A DNA stretch of 42,401 nt, from positions 1 through 42,401 of the forward strand of contig JANQIX010000112.1 in assembly GCA_028281925.1 (NCBI GenBank). Reading direction: 5' to 3'. A model generated the notes under the pieces. That model was not told the DNA's origin. It did not search any database and saw only the letters and a program-made list of their open reading frames with translations. The DNA comes from Alphaproteobacteria bacterium. GTDB taxonomy: Bacteria; Pseudomonadota; Alphaproteobacteria; DSM-16000; Inquilinaceae. A program made the translations under genes and the position numbers. Below are positions 17,682 through 24,726 of the stretch, piece by piece (position 1 is the first letter of the stretch; every line of letters begins with the position of its first letter).

Positions 17682-18956
17682 ATGGATCGATTCAACCGAC
17701 CAATTCGGATGGGCGAAGCCGTGGCACGCGACCGCAAACTGATCGTCATTCTGATCGACGGGCTCAGCGCCGACTATTTCCAGCAGAACGCCTCGCGCCT
17801 GCCAGCCCTGGCGGCCCTTGCGGCCGGCGGCATCAGCGTCACGCGGCTCAGGTCGCCCGTTCCGGCGACCTCCATGCCGGGCCGCGCCAGCATGCTGACG
17901 GGCAAGCCGTCGCAGGATCACGGCATCTTCGGCAACCACATCTTCGATGGCACGACATTCCGGTGCGCCACGCCCAATGATGTCGCCGTGCCGACGATCG
18001 CCCGCCGCGCCAAAGACGAGGGCCTGGATGTCGCGTGCATTGGCCATGCCATGGTGCGCCCGGAAGACACCGATCTCTTCCAGCCCGCCTGGTGGCAGCG
18101 CGGCTGGATGAACGGCAGCCGCTTTGCCAAGGTGCTGAATGACGCCGAAGTCGCAAGCCTTCTGACCGTGCGGGACGCGCTGGGCAGGCTGGGCACGTCG
18201 GCGGGGGAGGCGGAGGACGTCGTCGTACCCGAAGACCCGTCCTTGGACCTTATCAACGGAATGGCCTGCGATGATGCGATCGTGCGGACCGTGGCGGGGC
18301 TCGCCTGTTCCGACGCGCCACCCGATCTGATCCTGACGGAAATCGCGATGCCGGACCATGTCCAGCACGACTACGGGTACGAAAGTCGGGCGGCCCATTG
18401 GTCCCTCGCAACGGCGGACCTGTTGGTGGGCTTCCTTGTGCAGCAGATCCAACAGGCCGGCAGGCAGGACGACTTCGCCTTTGCCATCGCCAGCGATCAC
18501 GGCCACAGCCCGATTGAAACGGCCATCTACCCCGATGTCGTTTTGCCGGGCATGCTGTGGGAGACCGAAGGCTCGACCCTGCATGTCGCCGTCCGTGACA
18601 AGGCCGACCGCGGGGAGGCCGACCGGCGCCTCGCGGCGTTTGGGGTCGAAACCACGGAAAGCACCCATGTGCCCGAAGCGCTGCGGAGCCGGGTGGCGAC
18701 CTACATCGCCCCGCCCGGCCATGCCTTCGAAGAGACCCCGGCAGCCTGGGACGACGGGCGACCGACGGGGCAGCCTGCCTACATCTCCTCCCACGGTCTC
18801 AAGCCAGGCACCCCGGCCGATGACCGCTTCTGCGTCTTCGCCGGCGCCGGCATCCCCGCTGCGGTCGTTCCATCTGCCGCCGCTGAGCAGTTCTGCCCCA
18901 CCCTCGCAGCAATCCTCGGGCTTCCCGATACGGACGGGGATAACGGCCTGCTCTAG
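17682..18956 (+). CDS. Type I phosphodiesterase / nucleotide pyrophosphatase family protein (alkaline phosphatase superfamily)
   Basis: This is a 424-residue enzyme of the alkaline phosphatase superfamily, which hydrolyses phosphodiester, pyrophosphate or phosphonate bonds with two metal ions. Visible motifs are the first metal Asp in LIVILIDGLSADYF (D26) and the nucleophile region PVPATSMPGRASMLTG (Thr63 or Ser64). Other metal ligands are in IAMPDHVQHDYG, IASDHGHSP and the C-terminal SSHG. The layout matches nucleotide pyrophosphatase/PhnA-like family members; the substrate cannot be deduced. No signal peptide is visible, so it is probably cytoplasmic. ATG 17682 is taken, but ATG 17709 (MGEAVARDRKLIVILIDG) is equally possible because neither has a good ribosome binding site. 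It converges on the radical SAM gene, with 35 bp between stop codons. Confidence 0.87.
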   Translation: MDRFNRPIRMGEAVARDRKLIVILIDGLSADYFQQNASRLPALAALAAGGISVTRLRSPVPATSMPGRASMLTGKPSQDHGIFGNHIFDGTTFRCATPNDVAVPTIARRAKDEGLDVACIGHAMVRPEDTDLFQPAWWQRGWMNGSRFAKVLNDAEVASLLTVRDALGRLGTSAGEAEDVVVPEDPSLDLINGMACDDAIVRTVAGLACSDAPPDLILTEIAMPDHVQHDYGYESRAAHWSLATADLLVGFLVQQIQQAGRQDDFAFAIASDHGHSPIETAIYPDVVLPGMLWETEGSTLHVAVRDKADRGEADRRLAAFGVETTESTHVPEALRSRVATYIAPPGHAFEETPAAWDDGRPTGQPAYISSHGLKPGTPADDRFCVFAGAGIPAAVVPSAAAEQFCPTLAAILGLPDTDGDNGLL

Positions 18957-18976
18957 CGCTTGGCGTCAGTCGCGTT

Positions 18977-18989
18977 GGCCGCGGCGGCC
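18977..18989. terminator. Short inverted repeat between convergent genes
   Basis: GGCCG and CGGCC form a 5-bp stem with a CGG loop between the phosphodiesterase stop (18956) and the radical SAM stop (18992). It is short and has no T-run, so terminator function is only possible. Confidence 0.25.
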
Positions 18990-18991
18990 GC

Positions 18992-20518
18992 TCAGGCGCT
19001 GGCGCTGAAGATCTCGTACGCTGGCAGCGGCGCTTTCGGGCAGGACGGATCTGGATCCAGCCATGCGTCCCGACCGTACGCCTGTACCACGCGGCTCCAA
19101 CAGACGCCGGCGCCCGATCGCCGGCACGCATCGAAATCCGGGCAGGAGCGACATGCGCCGGCGGCCGGAAAGTCCTCGCGACGCCAGTCAGAAAATCGAC
19201 GCACTCTCGGCGAATCCCAGATTTCCTTCAGCGACTGATCCACGATGCTTCCAACAATGAAGTTCGGATCCCAATACAGCTCTTCACAGATTGTGACCTG
19301 CCCATCACTCAATACGGTCAAGCTCCGCGTACCGGCAGAGCAGGTGGCTCGCCGCTGAAAACTCTTCTGCTTCACCGCGTAAGTGTTCACATATTCAGAT
19401 TTTTTCTCCCCCGGCGACCAAACCACGTCGAAATGGAGATCATGTCTCTGCTTTACATCGTCGGCGACACTTTCGAGATTCTGCATTTGATCCGCATTCA
19501 GACGGAATTGTTTAAACTGTGCTTCCGTTTTCGCTGGCGACGGCCCTGCTTCGTTGAACGTGATCTTCTTCAGTGACTCAACATCACGCAGCTGCAGCAG
19601 AATATCTGTGACATTCTCTGCGCTGGCGTTCGTGCGAGTGAGTACCGCGTTCACGGTCAGCGCGACGCCTTGTCGACTGAGCTCCTTGAGCGAGCGGACC
19701 ATCTTCGGCACGTAGCTTTCGCCATCGACCGCCAACACCTTCGCTACGAGACCGGGCTGAAAGGAATCGATGGAGACCTGAAGCTCTGAAATACCAATCT
19801 CTTTCAGTCGAGCGATTTTCTTCCGCGTCATCGGAAGCTTGGTCGAAACATACGGATAGTAGCCATTGGCCAAGAGATATTCGATCAGGGCATCCCAGTG
19901 CCGGTAGAGAAAGACTTCGGTACCAGCGAGATCGACCTTCCTTACCCCGAGCAATCGAGCTTCGTCGATGACTTCGCATAGCCGAGCCAGATCGATTTGC
20001 CCCTCCGTGTGCATTGCTTTGTCGACATAACAATATTCGCAAGTCGTTGCACACACGGTGTTGACCAGCAAGTGGACATCCAGCGGGCCTTCATACAGAC
20101 GCTCGGTGGCAAGATCCAATTGCGTGATGCTGGCAAACATCGCAGGGCTGTAGTCTCGGTTCTGGTGAGCGGCCGTGCGCTCGACCACCACATTCCGTGG
20201 AAGCACCGACATGTGTCGCTGGATCTCAAAAGCCGCACGCTCTGAATTCTCGATTAGAGGCAAAACGATATTGCTTGCCGTCTCTTCAGATGAATTGAAG
20301 TGCCGTGCGATTCCCTGAATACTCTCACGTAGCGTACAATCGCCATTGAAGAAGGAAAGGACAACAGCAAAGGCGGGATGTACAAAAGAGTAGATCGCAC
20401 TCTCCGCCAATTCGCTTGGAATATCGAAGTAGGCGCCGCTCTCGGTAATGACGACCCGGTGACGGTCTGGGCGAAGGATGTAGTAAGGATTGAAGATGTA
20501 CGTCTTGTCGAGCTCCAT
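18992..20518 (-). CDS. Radical SAM/SPASM peptide-modifying enzyme with N-terminal RRE-like domain
   Basis: This 508-residue enzyme is probably a RiPP maturase. The radical SAM core has C156, C160 and C163 in CATTCEYC (CX3CX2C) for the 4Fe-4S cluster that cleaves S-adenosylmethionine. The C-terminal SPASM region holds seven cysteines (393, 411, 456, 459, 465, 473, 493) including SDGQVTIC (GX4C) and CRSCPDFDAC (CX2CX5C), enough for two auxiliary clusters. The first ~110 residues, with PYYILRPDRHRVVI, FVHPAFAVVLSFFNGDCTLRE and a following helix, look like the winged-helix PqqD/RRE fold that binds leader peptides; this is inferred from pattern only. The start has GGGAGGGGGAG just upstream. The cysteine-rich peptide gene lies 190 bp upstream on the same strand. 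Base composition is more A+T-rich than the neighbours. It could also be an epimerase or an SCIFF-type maturase. Confidence 0.9.
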   Translation of the reverse strand: MELDKTYIFNPYYILRPDRHRVVITESGAYFDIPSELAESAIYSFVHPAFAVVLSFFNGDCTLRESIQGIARHFNSSEETASNIVLPLIENSERAAFEIQRHMSVLPRNVVVERTAAHQNRDYSPAMFASITQLDLATERLYEGPLDVHLLVNTVCATTCEYCYVDKAMHTEGQIDLARLCEVIDEARLLGVRKVDLAGTEVFLYRHWDALIEYLLANGYYPYVSTKLPMTRKKIARLKEIGISELQVSIDSFQPGLVAKVLAVDGESYVPKMVRSLKELSRQGVALTVNAVLTRTNASAENVTDILLQLRDVESLKKITFNEAGPSPAKTEAQFKQFRLNADQMQNLESVADDVKQRHDLHFDVVWSPGEKKSEYVNTYAVKQKSFQRRATCSAGTRSLTVLSDGQVTICEELYWDPNFIVGSIVDQSLKEIWDSPRVRRFSDWRREDFPAAGACRSCPDFDACRRSGAGVCWSRVVQAYGRDAWLDPDPSCPKAPLPAYEIFSASA

Positions 20519-20532
20519 CGTCTCCCCCTCCC

Positions 20533-20652
20533 TTACTGATCTTCGCGTGGGGCGCGGGCGACCGCGGCCGGTGTTCCGGCATTGCCGAGAACGGCTCCCA
20601 GACGTCTGACGGCAACCTCTTGGAACCCACTGGCTCGCGGTCCGATGATCAT
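20533..20652 (-). CDS. Possible very small ORF between peptide gene and radical SAM gene
   Basis: A 39-codon frame from ATG 20652 (MIIGPRASGFQEVAV...) ends with TAA 14 bp before the radical SAM start, a spacing consistent with translational coupling. It has no Shine-Dalgarno and no cysteine. It could be a second short peptide, a leader for coupling, or chance in GC-rich DNA. Low confidence. Confidence 0.2.
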   Translation of the reverse strand: MIIGPRASGFQEVAVRRLGAVLGNAGTPAAVARAPREDQ

Positions 20653-20708
20653 GCCGGTTGGGCTAGACCGGTGCCCGCGCCACGCGTCTTGAGAGTTGAA
20701 TTGGTCCG

Positions 20709-20912
20709 TCAGCTGCCGGTTGTCGGCGCCGCGATGGTGGTCTTTCCGCCGGCACGGCAGGAATCGGAGCACCCCGGCCTGCACGACTGCCCGCACGCGA
20801 GCTGAGTATCGCCGGCAATCAGGTCTGTGATACGGCGCTCAAACTCCCTGAACTTGACGACAATGATTTCCTCGAGATTCATTCTCGCTTGTTCAGTCTT
20901 GGCGTCTTCCAT
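20709..20912 (-). CDS. Cysteine-rich putative RiPP precursor peptide (CX3CX3CX3C)
   Basis: This 67-residue peptide is the likely substrate of the adjacent radical SAM enzyme. ATG 20912 is preferred over ATG 20921 because AAGGA lies 8 bp upstream of it and would be too close to the other. Residues 1-35 form a charged amphipathic helix (NLEEIIVVKFREFERRITDLIAGD), as expected of a leader. The core carries C40, C44, C48 and C52 in exact CX3 spacing (CGQSCRPGCSDSC), then a Gly/Thr/Ala/Ser tail (GGKTTIAAPTTGS). In thuricin CD-type sactipeptides, cysteines with CX3CX3C spacing crosslink to alpha-carbons of C-terminal residues; four evenly spaced cysteines followed by small acceptor residues fit that scheme. 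A zinc- or iron-sulfur-binding peptide is the main alternative. The cleavage site is not identifiable; no double-Gly leader motif precedes the cysteines. Confidence 0.7.
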   Translation of the reverse strand: MEDAKTEQARMNLEEIIVVKFREFERRITDLIAGDTQLACGQSCRPGCSDSCRAGGKTTIAAPTTGS

Positions 20913-21481
20913 TTGATGCATCCTTTGCGTCGATGGAACCAGAGCTCACAACGAGTAATGCTCAACGAGCTTAGCATCGTCCCTGAAGTATGAACGAATG
21001 TCGTTGACTCACATCAACGAGAGAAGCACTTGGCGGCCACTCAGGCCGAACTGCGCGGAACGCCAATGTGCTCACAGGTTTTCTATTGAACACAAGAAAT
21101 TCTTTTGTTGCATTATTAGATTTACTATAAAATTTCCCCCAAATTTGCCTCTAATTCCGGACTGGTTGCTGTTGACCTGGATCGCGCCGTTACGCGCATT
21201 ATCAGGTCAGCGGGCCCTTATGGAACGATATCGAGATCTGCCTGTCGGCTCGTCCCTTCCTTTGAGCCGACATCTACCAACGCGGCACCCTTTGCTTCCG
21301 TCCGAGCAACTCTGAACCGCCTCGAGGCCCCTGGATCGGCCCGTCGTGAAGCCGTTCATCGATGGCAATGCCGCTATCCTGCCCTGTCGCCGGCACGTCG
21401 CCGCGTAGACCATGGGGGTGTCAGAAATCCGCACCGGACGAGGTCGAACGGTCGGAGATCCCAGGGCGCTTTCGGCTTACC
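20913..21481. promoter_or_regulatory. 569-bp upstream region of the peptide gene, with repeats and an A+T-rich block
   Basis: No gene is convincing here. Toward the peptide gene there are three copies of CAACGAG (20949, 20963, 21015) and a perfect 7-bp inverted repeat TCGTTGA/TCAACGA at 21001-21020. An A+T-rich block (about 21077-21158) contains TATAGT on the minus strand as a possible -10 element without a convincing -35. The region probably carries the promoter of the peptide operon. The stretch 21170-21480 is GC-rich again and might include degraded coding sequence that I could not identify. Confidence 0.45.
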
Positions 21482-22126
21482 TCAGGCCGTGTCTGTCGCA
21501 GTCTTCTCCGGGAACCCGCACAGATCCGCGATGACACAGCGCGGACAATCCGGCTTGCGCGCCTTACACACATAGCGGCCGTGCAGGATCAGCCAGTGGT
21601 GGGCATGGCGCTTCCACTTGTCCGGCACCACGCGCTCCAGCCCCGCTTCAACCGCGTCCGGTGTCTTGCCGGGCGCCAGGCCGGTGCGGTTGCCGACGCG
21701 GAAGATGTGGGTGTCGACCGCGATCGTGGGCTCGCCGAAGGCCACGTTCAGCACCACATTCGCCGTCTTCCGCCCGACGCCGGGCAGCCGTTCCAGGGAC
21801 ACGCGATCGCGTGGCACCTCGCCGCCATGGTCATTCAGCAGAATCTCGCTAAGTGCGATGACGTTCTTGGCCTTGGAATTGTAGAGGCCGATGGTGCGAA
21901 TATGCTGCTTCAGCCCGTCTTCGCCGAGCGCCAGCATCGCTGCGGGCGTGTCGACCGTCTTGAACAGCGCTTCGGTCGCACGGTTGACGCCGACATCGGT
22001 AGCCTGCGCCGACAGCACGACCGCAACCAGCAGCGTATAGGGGTTGTGATACTCCAGCTCGCTTTTCGGCTCGGGGTTGGTGGCCGACAGGCGCTGGAAC
22101 AGGGTGTCGATATCGGCAGGCGTCAT
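21482..22126 (-). CDS. nth: Endonuclease III
   Basis: This is a DNA glycosylase/AP lyase of base-excision repair that removes oxidised pyrimidines. The 214 residues match the usual length. The helix-hairpin-helix LERLPGVGRKTANVVLNVAFG carries the catalytic lysine (K120), and the catalytic aspartate is D138 in AVDTHIFRVGNR. The 4Fe-4S loop has C187, C194, C197 and C203 (CX6CX2CX5C). N-terminal LLVAVVLSAQATD is also characteristic. ATG 22126 is directly supported by family alignment. It is divergent from the DUF2244 gene, with 96 bp between starts. Confidence 0.97.
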   Translation of the reverse strand: MTPADIDTLFQRLSATNPEPKSELEYHNPYTLLVAVVLSAQATDVGVNRATEALFKTVDTPAAMLALGEDGLKQHIRTIGLYNSKAKNVIALSEILLNDHGGEVPRDRVSLERLPGVGRKTANVVLNVAFGEPTIAVDTHIFRVGNRTGLAPGKTPDAVEAGLERVVPDKWKRHAHHWLILHGRYVCKARKPDCPRCVIADLCGFPEKTATDTA

Positions 22127-22222
22127 GGCGCCCGGCTTATAGCGCGGCAGTCCGGGTACAGCCAGAGCTGCGGCAACCGGCGACGCTTTACCCGATCAGG
22201 GCACGCGCTATTCTCGTTCCTT

Positions 22223-22741
22223 ATGACCATCGACAGGGACACCACGCCGGTCGGGCGCGGACAGCAGCCCTTGCTGTTCGACGCGTTCCTGCATCCCAAC
22301 CGCAGCCTTAGCCGCCGGGGTTTCAGGGTGTTGATGGCGGCAGCGGTCGGGGTCAGCCTGGTACTGGGGCTGATCTTCCTGTCGATGGGTGCGTGGCCGG
22401 TGTTCGGGTTCTACGGGCTTGAGGTGCTGGTGATCTATGTCGCCCTCAGGCGCAACTACCGCTCCGGCTTGGTCTACGAGAAAGTGCAGCTGACCAGCGA
22501 TCAGCTGACGGTCGAGCGGGGGGATGTGCGGGGCGCGCAAGGCGCCTGGTCGTTCCAGCCCCATTGGCTGAAGGTCACGATCGACGATCCCGTGCGCCAC
22601 GAAAGCCAGCTCACCCTCTCCAGCCACGGCCGCTCCGTGGTGCTGGGCGCCTTCCTGTCGCCGGAAGAGCGTCTGGATCTTGCCAAGGCACTGCGGGCGG
22701 CATTGCACCGGGCCACGGCCGCGAACGCAATCGCACATTAA
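22223..22741 (+). CDS. DUF2244 family integral membrane protein
   Basis: This is a 172-residue protein of the DUF2244 family, common in alphaproteobacteria and of unknown function. Two TM helices (about 34-56 and 59-76) follow an N-terminal segment with the family-like FLHPNRSLSRRGFRVLM. The soluble C-terminal half contains LTVERGDVRGAQGAWSFQPHWLKV and a closing SPEERLDLAKALRAAL helix. The frame is open far upstream, but ATG 22223 is where the family similarity begins; upstream sequence overlaps nth on the other strand. No strong ribosome binding site is seen. It is followed after 94 bp by the Ada-like gene. Confidence 0.88.
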   Translation: MTIDRDTTPVGRGQQPLLFDAFLHPNRSLSRRGFRVLMAAAVGVSLVLGLIFLSMGAWPVFGFYGLEVLVIYVALRRNYRSGLVYEKVQLTSDQLTVERGDVRGAQGAWSFQPHWLKVTIDDPVRHESQLTLSSHGRSVVLGAFLSPEERLDLAKALRAALHRATAANAIAH

Positions 22742-22835
22742 ATTCGGTCGCAAGAAGCGGGTGGCGGCGGCCAATGCCGATGGCGGAGTATCGTGCCGTC
22801 CACCGGACCGACCATTGCTGTGAAGGCCGTAACCG

Positions 22836-23762
22836 ATGACGATTGCCCTTTACCCCCATGAAGCCCCGCCGCGGTTCAACCCCCAGATGGCCAAGGCTAT
22901 CGAGTTTCTGGTTGCCCATTTCCGCGACCAGCCCTCGCTGGACAGCCTGGCCGACGCCGCGGGCATGAGCCCGTTTCATTTCCAGCGCACGTTCAAGCAC
23001 TGGGCCGGCATCAGCCCGAAGCGATTCATCCAGTTCGTTACCGTCGGCCACGCCAAGCAATTGCTGGACGGGCGCGCCAGCGTGCTGGACACGGCGCTGG
23101 AGGTGGGACTGTCGGGCCCCAGCCGCCTGCACGACCTGTTCGTGGCGTGCGAGGCGATGACGCCGGGCGAGTACAAAGACTTCGGCAAGCTCTTGACCAT
23201 CCGCTGGGGCATCCACGAGGGGCCGTTGGGCCGCGTGCTGTTGGCCGCGACGGAGCGTGGTGTGTGCTGGCTGAGCTTCGTGGAAGACGGGGACGACGAA
23301 GGCGCCTTCGAGGCCTTTGCAGCCCAGTGGCCGGCGGCCCATCTGGTGGAAGACCACGCGGGTACCGCACCGCTGGTGGCCAAGTCTTTCGCCCTGGGCA
23401 AGCCCGGCGGCGATGGCGCCGGCATGGTGCCGCTGCACATCCGCGGTACGAACTTCCAAGTGAAGGTGTGGGAAGCGTTGCTGCGCATTCCGGCCGGCGC
23501 TGTCGTCAGCTATCACGACGTCGCCCAGACGATCGGTCAGCCCAATGCGGTGCGCGCCGTCGGCCAGGCCTGCAGGCTGAACCCTCTCGCCTACATCATC
23601 CCGTGTCACCGCGTGATCCGGAAGTCCGGCCTGATCCACGGCTATCGATGGGGAGCGTCACGCAAGCGTGCGCTGATCGCCTACGAGGCCGCCGAGCAGC
23701 TGGAGCAGGCGGCCGCCGACGAGGAAGGGCCGGACCTTTCCCAACACCTGCCGGCCGCGTGA
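22836..23762 (+). CDS. Ada-like AraC-type regulator / methylated-DNA-protein cysteine methyltransferase
   Basis: This 308-residue protein joins an AraC-type DNA-binding domain (about 15-115; LADAAGMSPFHFQRTFKHWAGISPKRF then ALEVGLSGPSRLHDLF) to an O6-alkylguanine methyltransferase domain (about 125-285). The acceptor cysteine is C257 in IPCHRVIR, with the arginine finger region PNAVRAVGQACRLNP upstream. It lacks the N-terminal zinc-cysteine domain of E. coli Ada, which senses methylphosphotriesters, so it corresponds to the short AraC-Ogt form. It should repair O6-methylguanine by suicidal transfer and may regulate alkylation-response genes. The acidic C-terminal ~25 residues are extra. A strong hairpin separates it from the convergent dehydrogenase gene. 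Confidence 0.93.
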   Translation: MTIALYPHEAPPRFNPQMAKAIEFLVAHFRDQPSLDSLADAAGMSPFHFQRTFKHWAGISPKRFIQFVTVGHAKQLLDGRASVLDTALEVGLSGPSRLHDLFVACEAMTPGEYKDFGKLLTIRWGIHEGPLGRVLLAATERGVCWLSFVEDGDDEGAFEAFAAQWPAAHLVEDHAGTAPLVAKSFALGKPGGDGAGMVPLHIRGTNFQVKVWEALLRIPAGAVVSYHDVAQTIGQPNAVRAVGQACRLNPLAYIIPCHRVIRKSGLIHGYRWGASRKRALIAYEAAEQLEQAAADEEGPDLSQHLPAA

Positions 23763-23768
23763 CTGCGA

Positions 23769-23800
23769 GCCGCGCCGCCGAACGACCTCGGCGGCGCGGC
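23769..23800. terminator. Bidirectional hairpin terminator between convergent genes
   Basis: A perfect 12-bp GC stem (23769-23780 with 23789-23800) closes an 8-nt loop. It lies exactly between the Ada-like stop (23762) and the dehydrogenase stop (23802). Confidence 0.75.
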
Positions 23801-23801
23801 G

Positions 23802-24701
23802 CTATTCCAGCCGTCCCGGAAAGCCGGGGGCGCGCAGGTCGGTTCCAAGCGCGTCTTCCAACAGCTTGACGACCTGCGGCGACTGGGCATCCCCGCCATA
23901 GGCCTCACGCGCCCGGATGAACGCTTGGCTGGTCAGTCCCGCGAGGTCGAGCGGCACGCCGAATTCGCGGCCGAACCCCATGGCAAAGCCCAGATCCTTG
24001 CACGCCAGGTCCATGGTGAACGCCACATCGTAGCTGCCGTTCAGGACAAGCTGCCCCTCGGTCTCGTGCACGAAACTGGTGCCGGAACTGGCGGCGATCG
24101 CCTTCCAAGCCTGGGCCAGGTTCAGCCCGCCACGCTTGGCCAGCATCAGCGCCTCGCCGTCGGCCACCAGGTGGATGAAGGCCAGCATGTTGGTGATCAC
24201 CTTGATCACGGCGGCCGAGCCGAGCGGCCCCATGTGGAAGAGCTGACCGCCCATGGCCTGCAGCGCCGGCTTGTGCAGTTCGAACAGCTCCGCATCGCCG
24301 CCGGCGAGAACCGTGATCTCGCCGCGCGCGGCAAGGTGCACGCCACCGGTCACCGGGCATTCCAGCGTGCGGATGCTCGCCTGGGCAGCGCGATCGGCCA
24401 GACGCAGGATCTCGTCGCGGCCGAGGGTGGACATCTCAATCCAGGTCGACCCCGGCGCCAGGGTCTGAAGCATCTGCTCCAGCACCTGCTCGGAGACGGC
24501 GGGCGACGGCAGGCAGGTGATGACCGCATCAGAGGCTGCGGCCAGGTCCGAAGGGCTGTCCGCCCAAGTGGCGCCGAGGGCCAGCAAGCTGTCCGCCAGT
24601 GCCCGATCCCTGTCGTGCACCGCGACCGTGAACCCCTCGCGCAGCAGGCTCGCCGCCAGTGGGCCGCCGAGATTGCCGAGGCCGATGACTCCGTACCGCA
24701 T
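23802..24701 (-). CDS. NAD(P)-dependent dehydrogenase, 3-hydroxyisobutyrate dehydrogenase family
   Basis: This 299-residue beta-hydroxyacid dehydrogenase has the Rossmann motif GVIGLGNLGGPLAASL (5-20) and the substrate-binding block ECPVTGGVHLAARGEITVLAGG. The catalytic lysine K167 lies in GPLGSAAVIKVITNML. Family members oxidise 3-hydroxyisobutyrate, tartronate semialdehyde or related substrates; the exact one is not evident. ATG 24701 is chosen because GTGAGG lies upstream and the Rossmann fold starts at once. A GTG at 24737 would overlap the preceding gene and add 12 residues. It follows the aldehyde dehydrogenase gene by 25 bp, so the two probably act in one pathway, such as hydroxyacid to semialdehyde to acid. 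Confidence 0.92.
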   Translation of the reverse strand: MRYGVIGLGNLGGPLAASLLREGFTVAVHDRDRALADSLLALGATWADSPSDLAAASDAVITCLPSPAVSEQVLEQMLQTLAPGSTWIEMSTLGRDEILRLADRAAQASIRTLECPVTGGVHLAARGEITVLAGGDAELFELHKPALQAMGGQLFHMGPLGSAAVIKVITNMLAFIHLVADGEALMLAKRGGLNLAQAWKAIAASSGTSFVHETEGQLVLNGSYDVAFTMDLACKDLGFAMGFGREFGVPLDLAGLTSQAFIRAREAYGGDAQSPQVVKLLEDALGTDLRAPGFPGRLE

Positions 24702-24726
24702 GCCCTGCTGCCTCACCTGATGGCTG

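Noticed and set aside
21170..21480. Possible transposase remnant between the peptide gene and nth
   Set aside because: Translations on both strands give no recognisable transposase motif and no terminal inverted repeats were found.
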